A stretch of 64,000 nucleotides of DNA, taken from positions 1,536,181-1,600,180 of the forward strand of contig BCKK01000003.1 of assembly GCA_001600615.1 (NCBI GenBank), given 5' to 3'. Of this stretch, positions 44,968 through 56,099 are shown piece by piece. Positions within the stretch are counted from its first letter, which is position 1; the number at the start of each line of letters is the position of its first letter. The translations under genes and the position numbers were made by a program. The notes beneath the pieces were generated by a model. It saw nothing but the letters and a program-made list of their open reading frames with translations. It had not been told where the DNA came from and did not search any database. Source of the DNA: Dioszegia crocea (Eukaryota; Basidiomycota; Tremellomycetes; Tremellales; Bulleribasidiaceae).

Positions 44968-45824
44968 CTACCACCCAACCTCCCCTCCTTCCCACTTTTT
45001 CAACCGCAGACCCGTCTCCCCCCTATCCTTCTTCAACACCCACCTCTCAAGATCATACACCTCATACGCATTCGCAGCATGTTTCATCGCCTGTAGATGT
45101 TTCGGTCCCGATATGGCTTTGATAGCATGTCGACGACTGTATCGTTAGCCTCGTTGCTGACTAAGCATCAACCCAAAACTCACCTTTGCCAGATGCAAGT
45201 CGCGAGATTCAACCCTGTATCATCCGGTACGCCATACCAATACATCACCAATCCCCCATTCTTTACTGCCTCTTCATGCGCTTCCCTATCGGCCTGATAT
45301 AAACTCAAACTCTCGCTTTCTTTATTACGCCTAGAGCGGAAGACGACGCAGTACCACTCCCTCTCGACATCTTCCTCCAGATCCAGCTCGGACCAATTGA
45401 AGGCGTCACTGTATTCTCGAGCGGCGTAGTGGGTGTCCTTCGGGCGGAAGAGATGGAGGGCTTGATGTAATGCCAGAGAGGCCGGGTCGATATCGGGTAA
45501 ATGAGTAGAGAAGGAGGATAGCTCTTCCTCAGACGGGGAGTGGGTATGGTGCTCGACATGGCCAGGTAGTGGGGAAAGTAAAGGAGGGAGGTATAGGATG
45601 GGCGCCGGGGAGATGAGGTCGACTTCGGGGAGATGATGATGTGCGTGAACGTCGACCGAATCTAGGATGTTTGGGATATGGCGGGGGAGGGATTTATCAA
45701 TCAGGGGTCGAGGAATAGGAGGATGATCGTGCGGAAATGTGGCCAATTTGCTAGGTCCGACATTAGAGAATGGGCATCTATCGCCACCGCCCCAGACTGA
45801 TGCTGAGCTTGGATCGTAGACCAT
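44968..45824 (-). CDS. UPF0643-type conserved protein
   Basis: Exons 45184..45824 and 44968..45136 give 269 aa in frame. The conserved core reads HLFRPKDTHYAAREYSDAFNW, SELDLEEDVEREWYCVVFRS, HEEAVKNGGLVMYWYGVP, LNLATCIWQSRRHAIKAISGP and YEVYDLERWVLKKDRGETG, the pattern of the fungal UPF0643 family (S. pombe PB2B2.08-like). Its biochemical role is not established as far as I know. The N-terminal 75 residues are His/Pro-rich and probably disordered. Start chosen at the first Met in this frame (MVYDPSSASVWGG); an upstream exon cannot be excluded. Confidence 0.75.
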
Positions 45825-46227
45825 TTTGTCAAACTGCTGTAGCGGTATACGTAGGGGTATTCGTGAATGAGGGGGAATTCGGAAACATCCTCCTCAGATC
45901 TCTTATAGGTCTCCATGTTTGGTTAGTAATTGCTATGTTTCCAGTGCAGCACAGCAAGACACCGCATATGGCGCCATTGATTGCAAGGTAAGACGCTAAA
46001 CCCAGCAAGGTCAAAGCACTCAGAGTATGATTAAGTAGCACGCAATTTCCAAAATTATTCAGCGCGTTTGAGGCTGAAACACCTGCCGTAATGTGACATA
46101 GTCACGCTCGGGGCCTCCACAAATGATGTCACAGTCACGCGGCTACGTGTCGTTCCCATCCAAGCCTTGTCCAAGCTTCCATCCATCACATCTATCCATT
46201 AGTGACATCTATCAGACACTAATCACA
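45825..46227. other. Divergent promoter region UPF0643 / PI31
   Basis: This 403-bp gap separates divergent starts. A minus-strand frame with a hydrophobic start (45829-46041) lies here but is most likely promoter sequence. Confidence 0.4.
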
Positions 46228-47608
46228 ATGAGCAACCCTCTAGAGACGACCGCTCTGTTGAGCCTACTCCTCCAGCTTCTCCCACAATCAACCTCATCGC
46301 CACTCCCTCAACCCACAGACGCAATCGCCGCTCTCGTTCACGCTCTCCATACCGCCCTTGAATTCCGCCTCATCCCAGGCTCTACTCCATCTACCGCACC
46401 TACTACCGGTCAGAATAGGCCCGAAGCAGAAGATGATACTGCCTCTGAAACCACCACCGCAGTAGAGCAGGAGGATGACCAGCCTGCACGTGAAGGCAGA
46501 CTACCGGAAGGCTGGAATAGTCGAGGTGAAGACTCGTACGCTTTCGAATACAAGCATGAGCAGAGCTCCATGACATTCAGGATCAGAGTAGGGAGGATGG
46601 GCGGTAGGGTTCAGATTGACGCAATGGCGGCTGTAAGTCTGCAGCTGTACTTGAGGTTGGGTACTGATTGTCAGGACGGCGCACCGAATACTCTATCCTT
46701 TGTTCTGGGAGATGTTCTTACCCCGCCGGCATTCCCTATACCCAGCTCCGCAACAGGTTCTGGATCATCTTCTGCATCTGCTGAAGCACCGGCAAAATCT
46801 CTCGGGTTTAAGTCCATTGCAGGGTATGTACATCCCCTCACGTCCAAGCTTTTACTGAAGACCCAGCGTTAAGGAACTCGTAGACCGGTATACTCGAGAA
46901 GTCATAGCCAAGCTCCTCCCAGGTCTCCGCGTACCAGGCTATACCGAACCGTAAGTCCTCATCTCATCCTCCAATATTTGGCTCATTCCCAGATCCCGGC
47001 AAACCGGCTCAGACCCGCGCAACCCTCCACCTGCTCAACCAGCGCATCAGCCTCCACCCGCACGCCCTGACCCTCTGATGGATCCTCTCCACCCCGGCCT
47101 CGCACGCGGTCCCAATCCCGCTTCGGTCGGACGACGCGATCTAGACCCACTGGCAGATTATGGTCGGCCCGGACCTCTCAATCCTGGCGGAGGGATGTAT
47201 ATGGACTTTAACGATCCGCTATTTGATGGCCGGCGCGGGGCTGGTCGGATGGATATGGGACCTGGAGGAATGATCAATCCACCCGGAGCTCGATGGGATC
47301 CAGTGGGGCCCGGGATGGGCGGGAGATTCCCTGGAGCTGGCAACAACCCGCTCAATGGGGTAGGACGGGGTGATAATGGGTTTGGAGATGAGTTACCACC
47401 TCCGGGTGAGTTTGGGCCGGATTTGGGCAGGATGGGCGGTGGTGGTGGGATAGGCGGTCCGCTAGGACGAGGCGGGGGAAGGGGTGGGTTTGGAGGTGGT
47501 CCGCCAGGGTTTGGAGGGCTTGGTGGGGGATTGGGAGGGAGTGGAGGGAGGTTCGGAGGTGGAGGGATGGGCGGAGGGATGGGAGGTGGGGGTGGGATGT
47601 ATATGTGA
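46228..47608 (+). CDS. PI31-like proteasome regulator (PSMF1 family)
   Basis: PI31 binds the 20S proteasome and also acts as an adaptor in proteasome transport and assembly. The product (417 aa) has an N-terminal FP-like domain with LPEGWNSRGEDSYAFEYKHE, SSMTFRIRVGRMGGRVQIDA and LVDRYTREVIAKLLPGL, followed by the Pro/Gly-rich C-terminus typical of PI31: VGRRDLDPLADY, NPGGGMYMDFNDPLF and PPGARWDPVGPG, then a long Gly/Phe/Met tail ending GGGMYM. Exons: 46228..46632, 46675..46823, 46867..46950, 46993..47608, in frame. The ATG at 46228 (MSNPLETTALL) suits the family better than an upstream in-frame Met. The Gly-rich tail is longer than in animal PI31. Confidence 0.88.
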
Positions 47609-48651
47609 GCTAGGTGGGTGTTGAGGTGATCCAGTAAGAAGTCAATGTAATCGTATGAATGCTGCTGTTCTGATCATCGGGCTTGGCGCTCAGCCATCAT
47701 CGTCTAGGCCACGTCAGTACAGGTTGCTGCTTCACGAGCGGATGACATTCAAGCCAATTCCAAAGACACAAGCCTGACATTCAAAGCATAATAATAACTC
47801 GAGCTGTCAATCACTTTCATGCAGCAGTGACCTGTCCCAAAAAGAGAGGGATTGGGAAGCCCAACCGTCAGCGCCCAGCCTCCCCCACAGGCACCTGTCA
47901 GCAACTGTCACTGTCAGCAGCCGCCCAAATCTTATATACCCCATTTTCCCCGCTGTAGATCTCTTCGGATCTCGGGACTTTTCCTACCCGGGCGATCTTC
48001 GGCGCAAAGCTATTGCGCAACAATGACCACGGAGGAATTCTATAGCCGCTAAATATTGGCGCCATTCCATCATTCCGCGCCGGTATCGCCGCTTCCGATA
48101 CGGCCCGATAAGGAGGAAGGATGAAAAGTCTGAAACGGCTCTGGCCGGCTATCCGGGACCGGTGGCGGCGGGGGGTTGGGGTGGGTGGGTAAACTGGAGG
48201 TGTCTGGAAATACTGCAATCTGAATGCAAACAAGGGGGTCCTTCTCTCTCCTTCCTCTCAACTCATCTCATCCCCCGTAACCCCATCGTCTCCCTAGTGA
48301 ACTACCCACGTCTTCTCGCTTAAGCGTCACGCGTCATAGACTAGACCTCTACCCCGGATTACCAAACCTCCTTTTTAGACCAGTTCCAGCGAAAAGATTA
48401 AAGGCGCGATCTCGCTTCCCCATCTCCTTATCGCGGGGAAAGATCGGCTTCATTCTGGGGTAACTAGATACGGCTCGAGTCTTATCCGGAACGAGGGGCG
48501 GATAGTCCTTTACCGTACCGCCGGCGCGAGCGGCTGCTGCGGGTGGATTCCAGACCCACCTTCCTTCCCTCCTAGCCCTTTTCGAAGCCAACACCAATTC
48601 AACTCTTACCTCCTATCAAATACCACCTACCCTTCGCCACTCCCCCATTAG
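47609..48651. other. Intergenic region
   Basis: This 1043-bp gap includes a cluster of CTGTCAGC/ACTGTCA words (47895-47925) and a CT-rich leader before 48652. Frames on both strands are short and without a domain. No RNA gene recognised. Confidence 0.4.
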
Positions 48652-49578
48652 ATGCTCAATACAACCACGATGGATGAGTTGATACAGTCTATGAGTGGCG
48701 GAGCGCATGTATCGCAGGATCTTCAGGCTCTGCAGGTATGTCCCCCGGCCCGACTATCCGCTGTGCCAAAGCTGACATATTAGGACTATCTTAACCAAAA
48801 CATTCACGCCCCCTCCCTCTCTTCCACATCCTCCTACCGGGCCCTCCCACCCTCTCGGTCAACTTCCACAACCCGTCCGCCCCCTATACACATCGCCACC
48901 CATACCCATTCTCACTCACACGAATCCTACCTTCCAGCCGTTTACGCCACCCCACTCCAAACACCTCTCCCTGTGGAAGATGCCTCCTACCCCTCTTCTT
49001 GCCCCGCCCGACCACCCACCCTCCGCCGATCATCATCTTACGGTTTCGGAATCGGCAGTAGTGCCGGTCAATCCCGAGCTACAAGCCCCTATACCGAGTT
49101 CTCAGCATTTGAGGGCGACGCATTTGCGCCACTGGTCGATCAGCCTCAATGCACCTCTGGACCGTCAGATCCATGGGCACGATGGAAACAGCAGAGTGCA
49201 GAGAGTGCGTCCGCTTGGTCGGCCTTTGGCAGTCAACAGCATAACCATGGTCAATTACAACCTAAAATGGCGGCGTTCGGAGGGGGGATGAAGCAGCAGA
49301 ACCAATTTGCAGGCTTTGGGTTCGGGAGGTACCAGTCGCCTCAACGTGCGGTTGAGAGGGTTGGGAGACCCCCGACGCCGCCGGATGAGGATGACGAAAT
49401 GATAGATACGGAGATGGAGCAGGATGAGGATGAGGATGCGGTGGAGCGGGAGATGGGCGGTGGGATGGAGGATGAGGGTATGCACATTGTGCGGCCTGAG
49501 AGCGCGCCGGGTGATTTGGGAAGAATGTGGCGCGGTCAGGGGTTTGAGGCATGTGAGCGGGGACGGCGGATCATGTAG
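48652..49578 (+). CDS. Acidic, Ser/Gln-rich protein, function unknown
   Basis: Exons 48652..48735 and 48784..49578 give 292 aa in frame. The first exon encodes a short helix (MDELIQSMSGGAHVSQDLQA) that continues across the intron with LQDYLNQNIHAPS. The middle is Ser/Thr/Pro-rich and His-rich (THTHSHSHE), followed by Gln/Phe/Gly-rich sequence (FGGGMKQQNQFAGFGFGRY) and an acidic run (PDEDDEMIDTEMEQDEDED). No known domain. The start could also be Met at 48670. The conserved-looking N-terminal helix may be an interaction motif. Confidence 0.65.
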
Positions 49579-49967
49579 CTTGTCGATTAGGTCAGAATTG
49601 AGTTTGGCAGGTTGTATCTGCAGTATTGTATGTCTCATTTAGTGTAATCAGCATAATTTAGACCGGGGCAAATGTAGTCCCTGGAATCTGCATCATCCTC
49701 GCAGCCGCCAGAGCTCGGATGTTCAGGTTGAGATTGGTGATCGCCCTTATCAGTATCTTGCCAGTAAGAGTGAGACATCAATCGCAATCATCAGTGACCG
49801 CATCAAACAAAGCACCATGCGGCCATATTACATCCGAAAGACCTAGCACAGAAGCAAGATACAAACTACGTACAACGTTTCTGGCTGTTTCCTTGGTACT
49901 TCTTCCCTTCTTCCTTTCCTCTGCTTTCCTCTTCTTCACATCGTCCATCCCATTCTTCACCGCCACG
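49579..49967. other. Convergent intergenic region
   Basis: This 389-bp gap lies between convergent stop codons. It has a CT-rich run on the plus strand (49890-49970). No supported gene. Confidence 0.4.
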
Positions 49968-52900
49968 TCACCTTCCTCGCCCATCATCGCCCTCATACAT
50001 GTTCCTACCCCCAGGTAGCACAGCACTTTGCCTGCCATGGTCTTCATACCACCCTGGCCCCGCCCGCCCATTCGGCGCAGAGACCGGATGGGCATGTGAA
50101 TGCTGTGGCTGCTGCCCTGGCAAGGGCGGAGTCCGCCTAAACACCCGCCAGTCCAGAGGACGACTATGATCATAGCGATCCCTGGGCTGCCCGCTATTCG
50201 CAGGAGGATATGGCGCGGAAGTCTGGTGTGGGGGGTAAGGATCAGAATTTGATGTTTGAGATCGGTATATATCTGGACGAGATCGATAATAGTCCATTGT
50301 CCGATGTGGGAGTGAGTGTTGCTGGTGCGGATGAGGTGGTTCAGGTTGGGGGTAGTAAGGATGAGAGCGTGTAGGAACCGATTCGGTTGATCGGGGATGA
50401 TCGAGAGAGATACGTGGACCAGGGGAAGGTGGACGGGGATAATACGCTTCGCTCGGCCGACGCTGCTGCTGTTGCTGCTGTTGCCAAGACGCGGACGAAG
50501 GTGGAGGTTGAGGCTGGTACATGTATCCCACATGTGATTGCCTTCTGTATCCCTCCATCTCCGCTCGCTGGTCAATCCCAATCGACTCCCGCCTGGAATC
50601 CGAGCTGGAGATGGGTCGATCCCTAGACAAAGGCCTAAAGCCCTCATCACGATCTTCAACCGTCCCGTCCGATTGAGCATCGCCTGTATCCCGCCGAGTA
50701 TCCAACTGAGGAGTAGGCAAGGGGAGTGGATCATCATTCAACAAGGCTGAAATTCGCATTCCGCCAGAACGAATAGTGACGGGTTGTGTAGGCGAGCGAT
50801 GGGGGATAGGAGCGGCAGGTGCTGCAATTGCTCCTCCCGGGGCAGGAGCGGCCGTTCGGGGTAAAGAAGGAAAGACGCCTAGACGAGGCTCGTGCGTCGC
50901 AAAGGGAGCAGGATGTTGGCTGTAGACGTCGTATATAGATCGAGAGCGTACTTCGCCTGCAGCTGCCGGTTTGAAATACTCTTCTTTCTGCTTTTCATTA
51001 GCTGAGAACAAGTAAAGTAGCACAGTGGAACTCACGGTGAAGGGTGATTTGTATCCTGGTGTTGAAGTCCCTTCTCCTTCTTGCTCCAGCCCGAAATCTG
51101 CCGCGTGGGATTCGCAAAAGTTTGCGACTTGCCGCTCGGACTTGCCAGGCATTGCAGCTGCAATGGCCCTATAATCCCTTTGGTGCAGAACGAACAGATC
51201 CTTCATCCGTTTCTTCTCGTCGATTGACCAGTAGCTCGAGACTGTTCGCCGGATAGACGCGGTAGACCCGGTCGGCGCCGGCACAGGTGTCGATACCTCG
51301 GCACCATCAATGCTCGTATCCCCAACCTCCGCCCCAGTACCCGCTTTGGACTTCGCAACCTTCTTGGCGCGCTTAACGGGCGGTAAGAGCTCAGCCTGGG
51401 GAGGAGCCGAAGAACCACCCTCGAAGTATTGTGTCGAGGACGGTCCGGCGCCAGGTGTTGATTGTCCTGTACCCATTGAAGAATTCCTCGGTCGTTTAGA
51501 CCCCTTCATCGAGACCCTCTTCACCTTGGGCACAGAAGGTACTTCGGACACATCCCTCGAATTGCCCTCTTCCCCGCCGTCGTCCCCTTGGAAATCCACC
51601 ATTCTCCGCCTGGGTCCCGTATCCATCCTGGGCTTCCCACCTCTCCTCGCTGCTGTCTGTGGTGGTGCAAGCGTATCGTCCCGAGCACGCACAGGCGTAG
51701 GCGCCGCTCGAGCCTTGACCGTATCCTTCTTCTGGTCCAAACTAGCCAAGAGCGCCGCGGATTTACCACCCTTCTTAAGCGGGATAGCTTTCCGCTTCGA
51801 GACTCCCCTACGACTAGCCAGCATACTCTTATAATCCACCTCCTTCTTTGTCCTGTAATAGTACAGAACGCAGTCCGATGCTGATTTATTTGGTATCGCC
51901 TCGGCAATCTTCCCAAACTGCTTTGGAAAATTGAGATAACGCCTGACGAAGACTTGTCGTTCTTCCTCGGTCCAGATTGGCTCAGCATTACCTCTGAAGT
52001 CATAGAAGGCAATAGGATCATCGACGATATCGTTATCGTCCTCGAATCGTAATTTCCGTTCTTCGAGAGGGAGCATATCGGGTACGGCAGCAGTCGTTTT
52101 GCTAGCTCGGTAATTTGGGTCTTTGGCCGCTGTGTCTGCCATAGCAGCAAGAATTTCTTGGAATTCAGCTTCGGTAGTGACGGCGTCTCCGGCGCCTCGT
52201 CGACGGATCGCACGCGAGGATACGGCGTCTTCGGAAAGGGGGATGGGGGTAGTTGGGATAGGACCCGGAGTGACGACGGGTACGGCGTTAGGTATGGCGT
52301 ATAGGGATTCAGGTGGTGGTCCGCGTTTCTCCATCAGATCGTCTAGGTACCCGCAGTGCTCTCTCCATTCTTCATCCAACATGAGATACTCCTTTCTGAG
52401 ATTCGCCGTTCGCTCCGCTACCCGCTCTTGCTCCTTGAGCACTTGTTTCGCCACGAGAATCCCTACCGCCCTCTGCTGTCGTCCCATGATCGTCGACACC
52501 TCCTTCAACTTCTTTTCCCGCTTTCGAGGACTGAGATCTGGGACTCGCGCGCTCTTGAGCGGAGCAGCAGCAAGGTTCCATGCAACAATCGCATCGACAT
52601 CAAGATGCCTCTCGCCCTTCTGCGCTTGACGCATAGCGAGCAGTAACCTCATCTCACGAGTGACGACCGGGTTTCCGTCCGAGTACTCTGACTGAGCCTC
52701 GTCCATGTCGGCCGTACGAGGCCACGCTTCGCTATCTGTAGAATCCTGCTGCGAGGCATTGGTAGGTGCCGGATCGCGCAGCGGAGTGCGCCCGTCGTAG
52801 GGGGATGAAAGTGGACCTTGGGTTGAGGGGAGTTTGACCGCTCGGCGCTCGGCTAGTGTAGGCTGGCGAAGGCCAGGCGATCGCGGACCGGCAATGAGAA

Positions 52901-55126
52901 GAGGAGAGAAGGCAGGTCGAGGAGTAGGAGGGGCAGTCGAGGCGTCCATCACTGCTGGCGGTGAGGGAGGAGTGACTTTTGTTGCCTGGGAGTCCATCTC
53001 GACATCTTCCGCTTTGGCCGACAAGCTAATTTCGGATTGAGGCTGTACGGGCTGCGGAGAAACGGTGGGGAATGTCGAGATGGGCTCTTGTTTCGCCGGA
53101 GAGGTTATTTGCGCTGCGGAAGGGATGGTGCTGGGTATGTTGTCGGTGGAGAGGGAAAGGACCGATTGAGAAGGTACAATGGGGTGCTGAACAGTGATAG
53201 CAGGGCCGGTGGGCTGGGCACTCTGCCGGGGTACATATGCCGCGACGGGAGTATCGGTCGTTCTGCGGGGCGGGACGGAAGACTGAGGAGATGGCGGAAT
53301 GGGTGATGGCCGGTTCAACACAGCTGAAGACTGTTGAGGAATGCCAGCAGCAGGGATGGAGGGTGTGATGGGCCTCAATATATCGTCACTGGCCGACTGG
53401 AGTTGGGAAGTGGTGGTGATAGGAGATAGATGTGTGGGCTTTCCCGAAGTATGGGGAGTCGCACTGGTACCAGGAGAATAGAGGTTTGCGCTATTTGGAT
53501 TACTTTGAGCGACGGGCGATTTCGTAATCGTGGGGTGAACAGGCGAGGTGGGACGATAAAGCTCTGCGCTGGTCGGGTTGCCAGAATCGATAGGTGATGG
53601 AGGGATAGGATCGGTAGTTTCGACAGGTGGCAGAGGATCAGGAATCGTTGGCGGTAGAGGTTCAGAGACATGTGGCGGTAGAGGTGGAGTCGCAGGTCGA
53701 TCATCCTCTTCCTGAACGACCTCATCTTCCCCCACTTCTGGTAATCTGATCGGCTCCTCCTTAAATTCCTTCTCTTCATCCCGTCCCTGGTCCGCACCAT
53801 CCACCCTGCCCTTATGGCCCCAACCAGCATCCACACTCTGCCCCATCATCCATGGTTGCGCCGGCACAACCGACGTATCCCTATTCCCCCCTCTCTCCGG
53901 AGATCGCGCCGGACCAGCATGCCACCGTCTTTCCCTGTTCCTGTCGAAAGGCTCTCGAGGTCTTCCCCGCTTATCAGGCCATTCGCGCCATCGATCTCGA
54001 GGTTGAGGAGCGGGTACGATATCATTTTGCCGAGAAAGCTCGGTGTCCGGTCTGACAGGCGAAGACATGACTTCCCCTTCTTCCAGCTCTCCCTCTTCCA
54101 CCTCCACCTTCACCTTTGGCGCCGGTACGGATTCCTCCACTGGAACAGGCACAGGGTCTTCCGCCCGATGTCGACTTTCGACGGGGCTGCTATTCCCACG
54201 TACCGACCGTGAAGTCCATGGTGGGGTAGCTCCAGGAGACGACCGCGTCGAAGCTTGATATGCAGACGAAGCGGGTCCAGGGCCACCACGACTGACTTCT
54301 CCGCTGGAATTACGGGAATGGAAGGCTCGCCGTTCGGGGATAGACCGGTCATCGCGGTCTCGAGGGGTCTGGAAAGGGGGTCTAGGATTGGAGTTGGCTC
54401 GGGGTGTACCGTTCCATGGAATGTGAGGTGGTAAGGGTCGAGATTTTGGTGGCGAGGGGTTAGGACGATCTCGAGGCCATGGTGGTTTAGTGGGCGAGAA
54501 CGATCTTCTAGGTCTGGGATCAGCCAATGTTTTGAAAGAGGACTCACTGTGATCGAGCATCGTCATTCGAGTATCTGTCTTCTCTTGGTCCCGGACCGCG
54601 ATTTCTCTCCTTATCCCTTGGAGGTAGTTCCCTAGCGCCATCTCGAGATTGGGGAGGGGGAACATATCCGCCCGCTCGTCGATCAGGTACATTGAAATTA
54701 CTAATAGGCGGCCGGTACGACGACTCCGGAATGGGTCGCTCGCGATCATCTAGAGACCTCTCTCGTTCTCTACTTCGAGGCCGTCGAGCATCTGCTCTGT
54801 GATCCCAGTCAGGCGCATGGCGAGTTGGGGATGGTGTCCGCGCGCGAGGAGGTCCGTTCGGATATGGACGGAACCCGGACGTTTGTCGAGACTGAGGGCG
54901 GGACCAAGGGGAAGAGTTGTTCGGGAATGACCTGTTCTGATTCTACTTCGTCAGCTTTGACCTTGGGCACAGATAGGGACGCGCTCACCTCTTGCGGTCG
55001 ACCGTATCCCTCGAATTCCTGCTCATACCGCCCACTTCCCTGTCGAGGCGTCGAGCCCTGATCGCGTCCTGGTTGCTTCCCACTTCCGTATGGACCCGAC
55101 CGCGAAGGTCCTGCCTCAGGATACAT
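49968..55126 (-). CDS. SNT1: SANT-domain corepressor Snt1 (NCoR/SMRT-like)
   Basis: Snt1 is the scaffold of the Set3 histone deacetylase complex, related to animal NCoR/SMRT. The 1675-aa product has a basic/Arg-Ser-rich N-terminus, long Pro/Ser-rich disorder, then a coiled-coil-like segment (GRQQRAVGILVAKQVLKEQE), SANT1 at about 1020-1070 (IWTEEERQVFVRRYLNFPKQ, then SASDCVLYYYRTKKEVDYKS) and SANT2 at about 1270-1315 (SSYWSIDEKKRMKDLFVLHQ, then PGKSERQVANFCESH). A short poly-Gln run lies in the C-terminal tail. Exons (minus): 54989..55126, 54548..54936, 51036..54513, 49968..50990. The 54514..54547 intron is only 34 nt; the 50991..51035 intron is in frame, so its removal is inferred from splice signals. 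Confidence 0.85.
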
Positions 55127-55622
55127 CTGTTCCTAGAGAGACGAGGCGAGGTGAGGAGGAAAGAAGTGGCCGCCGGTCGGCAATCACCACCGCCTCAGCC
55201 AATATTTGAGCTACGCGCGTCGTTAATTTTCACTCGAGCTAAGCAAATTGCAGGCTTTCCATCTGAAAAGCTGGTTGTATTGTGTAGATGGGGAGATGGA
55301 ATGTGAGATGGAGGTCAGTTTATGCAAAATGCACAAATTGTGCGTTGCGACAAAGGAGGCACCGGGAGTAAATTTGGCTCTAAGCTCTGGGCGGTGATGG
55401 CCGCCATCCGTGCCTGGTTTGTTTACACTTACGGCATGAGTGCAATGATGACGCACTGACGGACAGATGAAACTCGAGATGCAAGAGTAAGTGAGGCGGG
55501 ATCTGCGTACGGAGTGTGTGTTGGCATGACCGCTAAGGGTATAAAGCCTAGCCCCATACTCGAAGTGGTCCCTCCCCCTCTATCCTGCATCAACAGTACC
55601 ACAACATACCTACTCAAGCAAC
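55127..55622. other. Divergent promoter region SNT1 / small hydrophobic protein
   Basis: This 496-bp gap separates divergent starts and contains the TATA element listed at 55540-55546. No supported gene. Confidence 0.4.
55540..55546 (+). promoter_or_regulatory. TATA box of the small hydrophobic protein gene
   Basis: TATAAAG lies 77 nt before the start codon at 55623, followed by a CT-rich leader with CATACC-type sequence. This is the clearest TATA box in the window and hints at strong or regulated transcription. Confidence 0.5.
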
Positions 55623-56004
55623 ATGGCAAACATCATCACAGGCATCTTCCACATCATCCAGGTACGCCCGGCCTGCCTTCCATGTGCCACCCGCTAACTC
55701 CTGCAGGGCTTCGTCCAGACCATCATTAGTCTGATCCGTGGCGGTTTCCTATCAGTCTACTCTTTGATCCGTGGCGTATTCTCCTTTGCGTTCGGCATAG
55801 TCGAGCATCTCGCTGGCTTCGTTGGCTCTTCCTTCAACTTCGTCCTCTGTGAGTCTCTGTCCGGTTCTAAGTCACACGACACGGATTGCTGATGGCCCAG
55901 CTAACATTGTCGTCATTGGTCTCCTAGCTTTGGCGTTCGTCATCTACCGCGACAGGCAGTCGAAAGTGGGGAAGCCGGCGTTGGGGCAGAAGAAGTTGGC
56001 ATAG
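55623..56004 (+). CDS. Small hydrophobic protein (94 aa), function unknown
   Basis: Exons 55623..55661, 55707..55848, 55901..56004 encode 94 aa in frame: an amphipathic/hydrophobic start (MANIITGIFHIIQGFVQTII), a repeated SLIRGG / SLIRGV pair, a hydrophobic stretch (FSFAFGIVEHLAGFVGSSFN), a second membrane-like helix (IVVIGLLALAFVIYRD) and a basic end (KVGKPALGQKKLA). It looks like a tail-anchored or two-helix membrane protein. Three short exons with good splice sites, a TATA box and preserved frame support a real gene too short for usual gene finders. I know no family match. Confidence 0.7.
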
Positions 56005-56099
56005 GGCGGCAAATGGCGGATCACTGAAGAAGTCAAGAAGTAGTACTGTACATATCGAGTATGCATCAAACATGAATTGCGGACTCCTCAAACAACACT

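Noticed and set aside
45829..46041. Minus-strand frame starting MLLNHTLSALTLLGLAS, resembling a signal/anchor peptide
   Set aside because: It lies in the divergent promoter gap, ends just before the UPF0643 start in another frame and has no convincing splice link.
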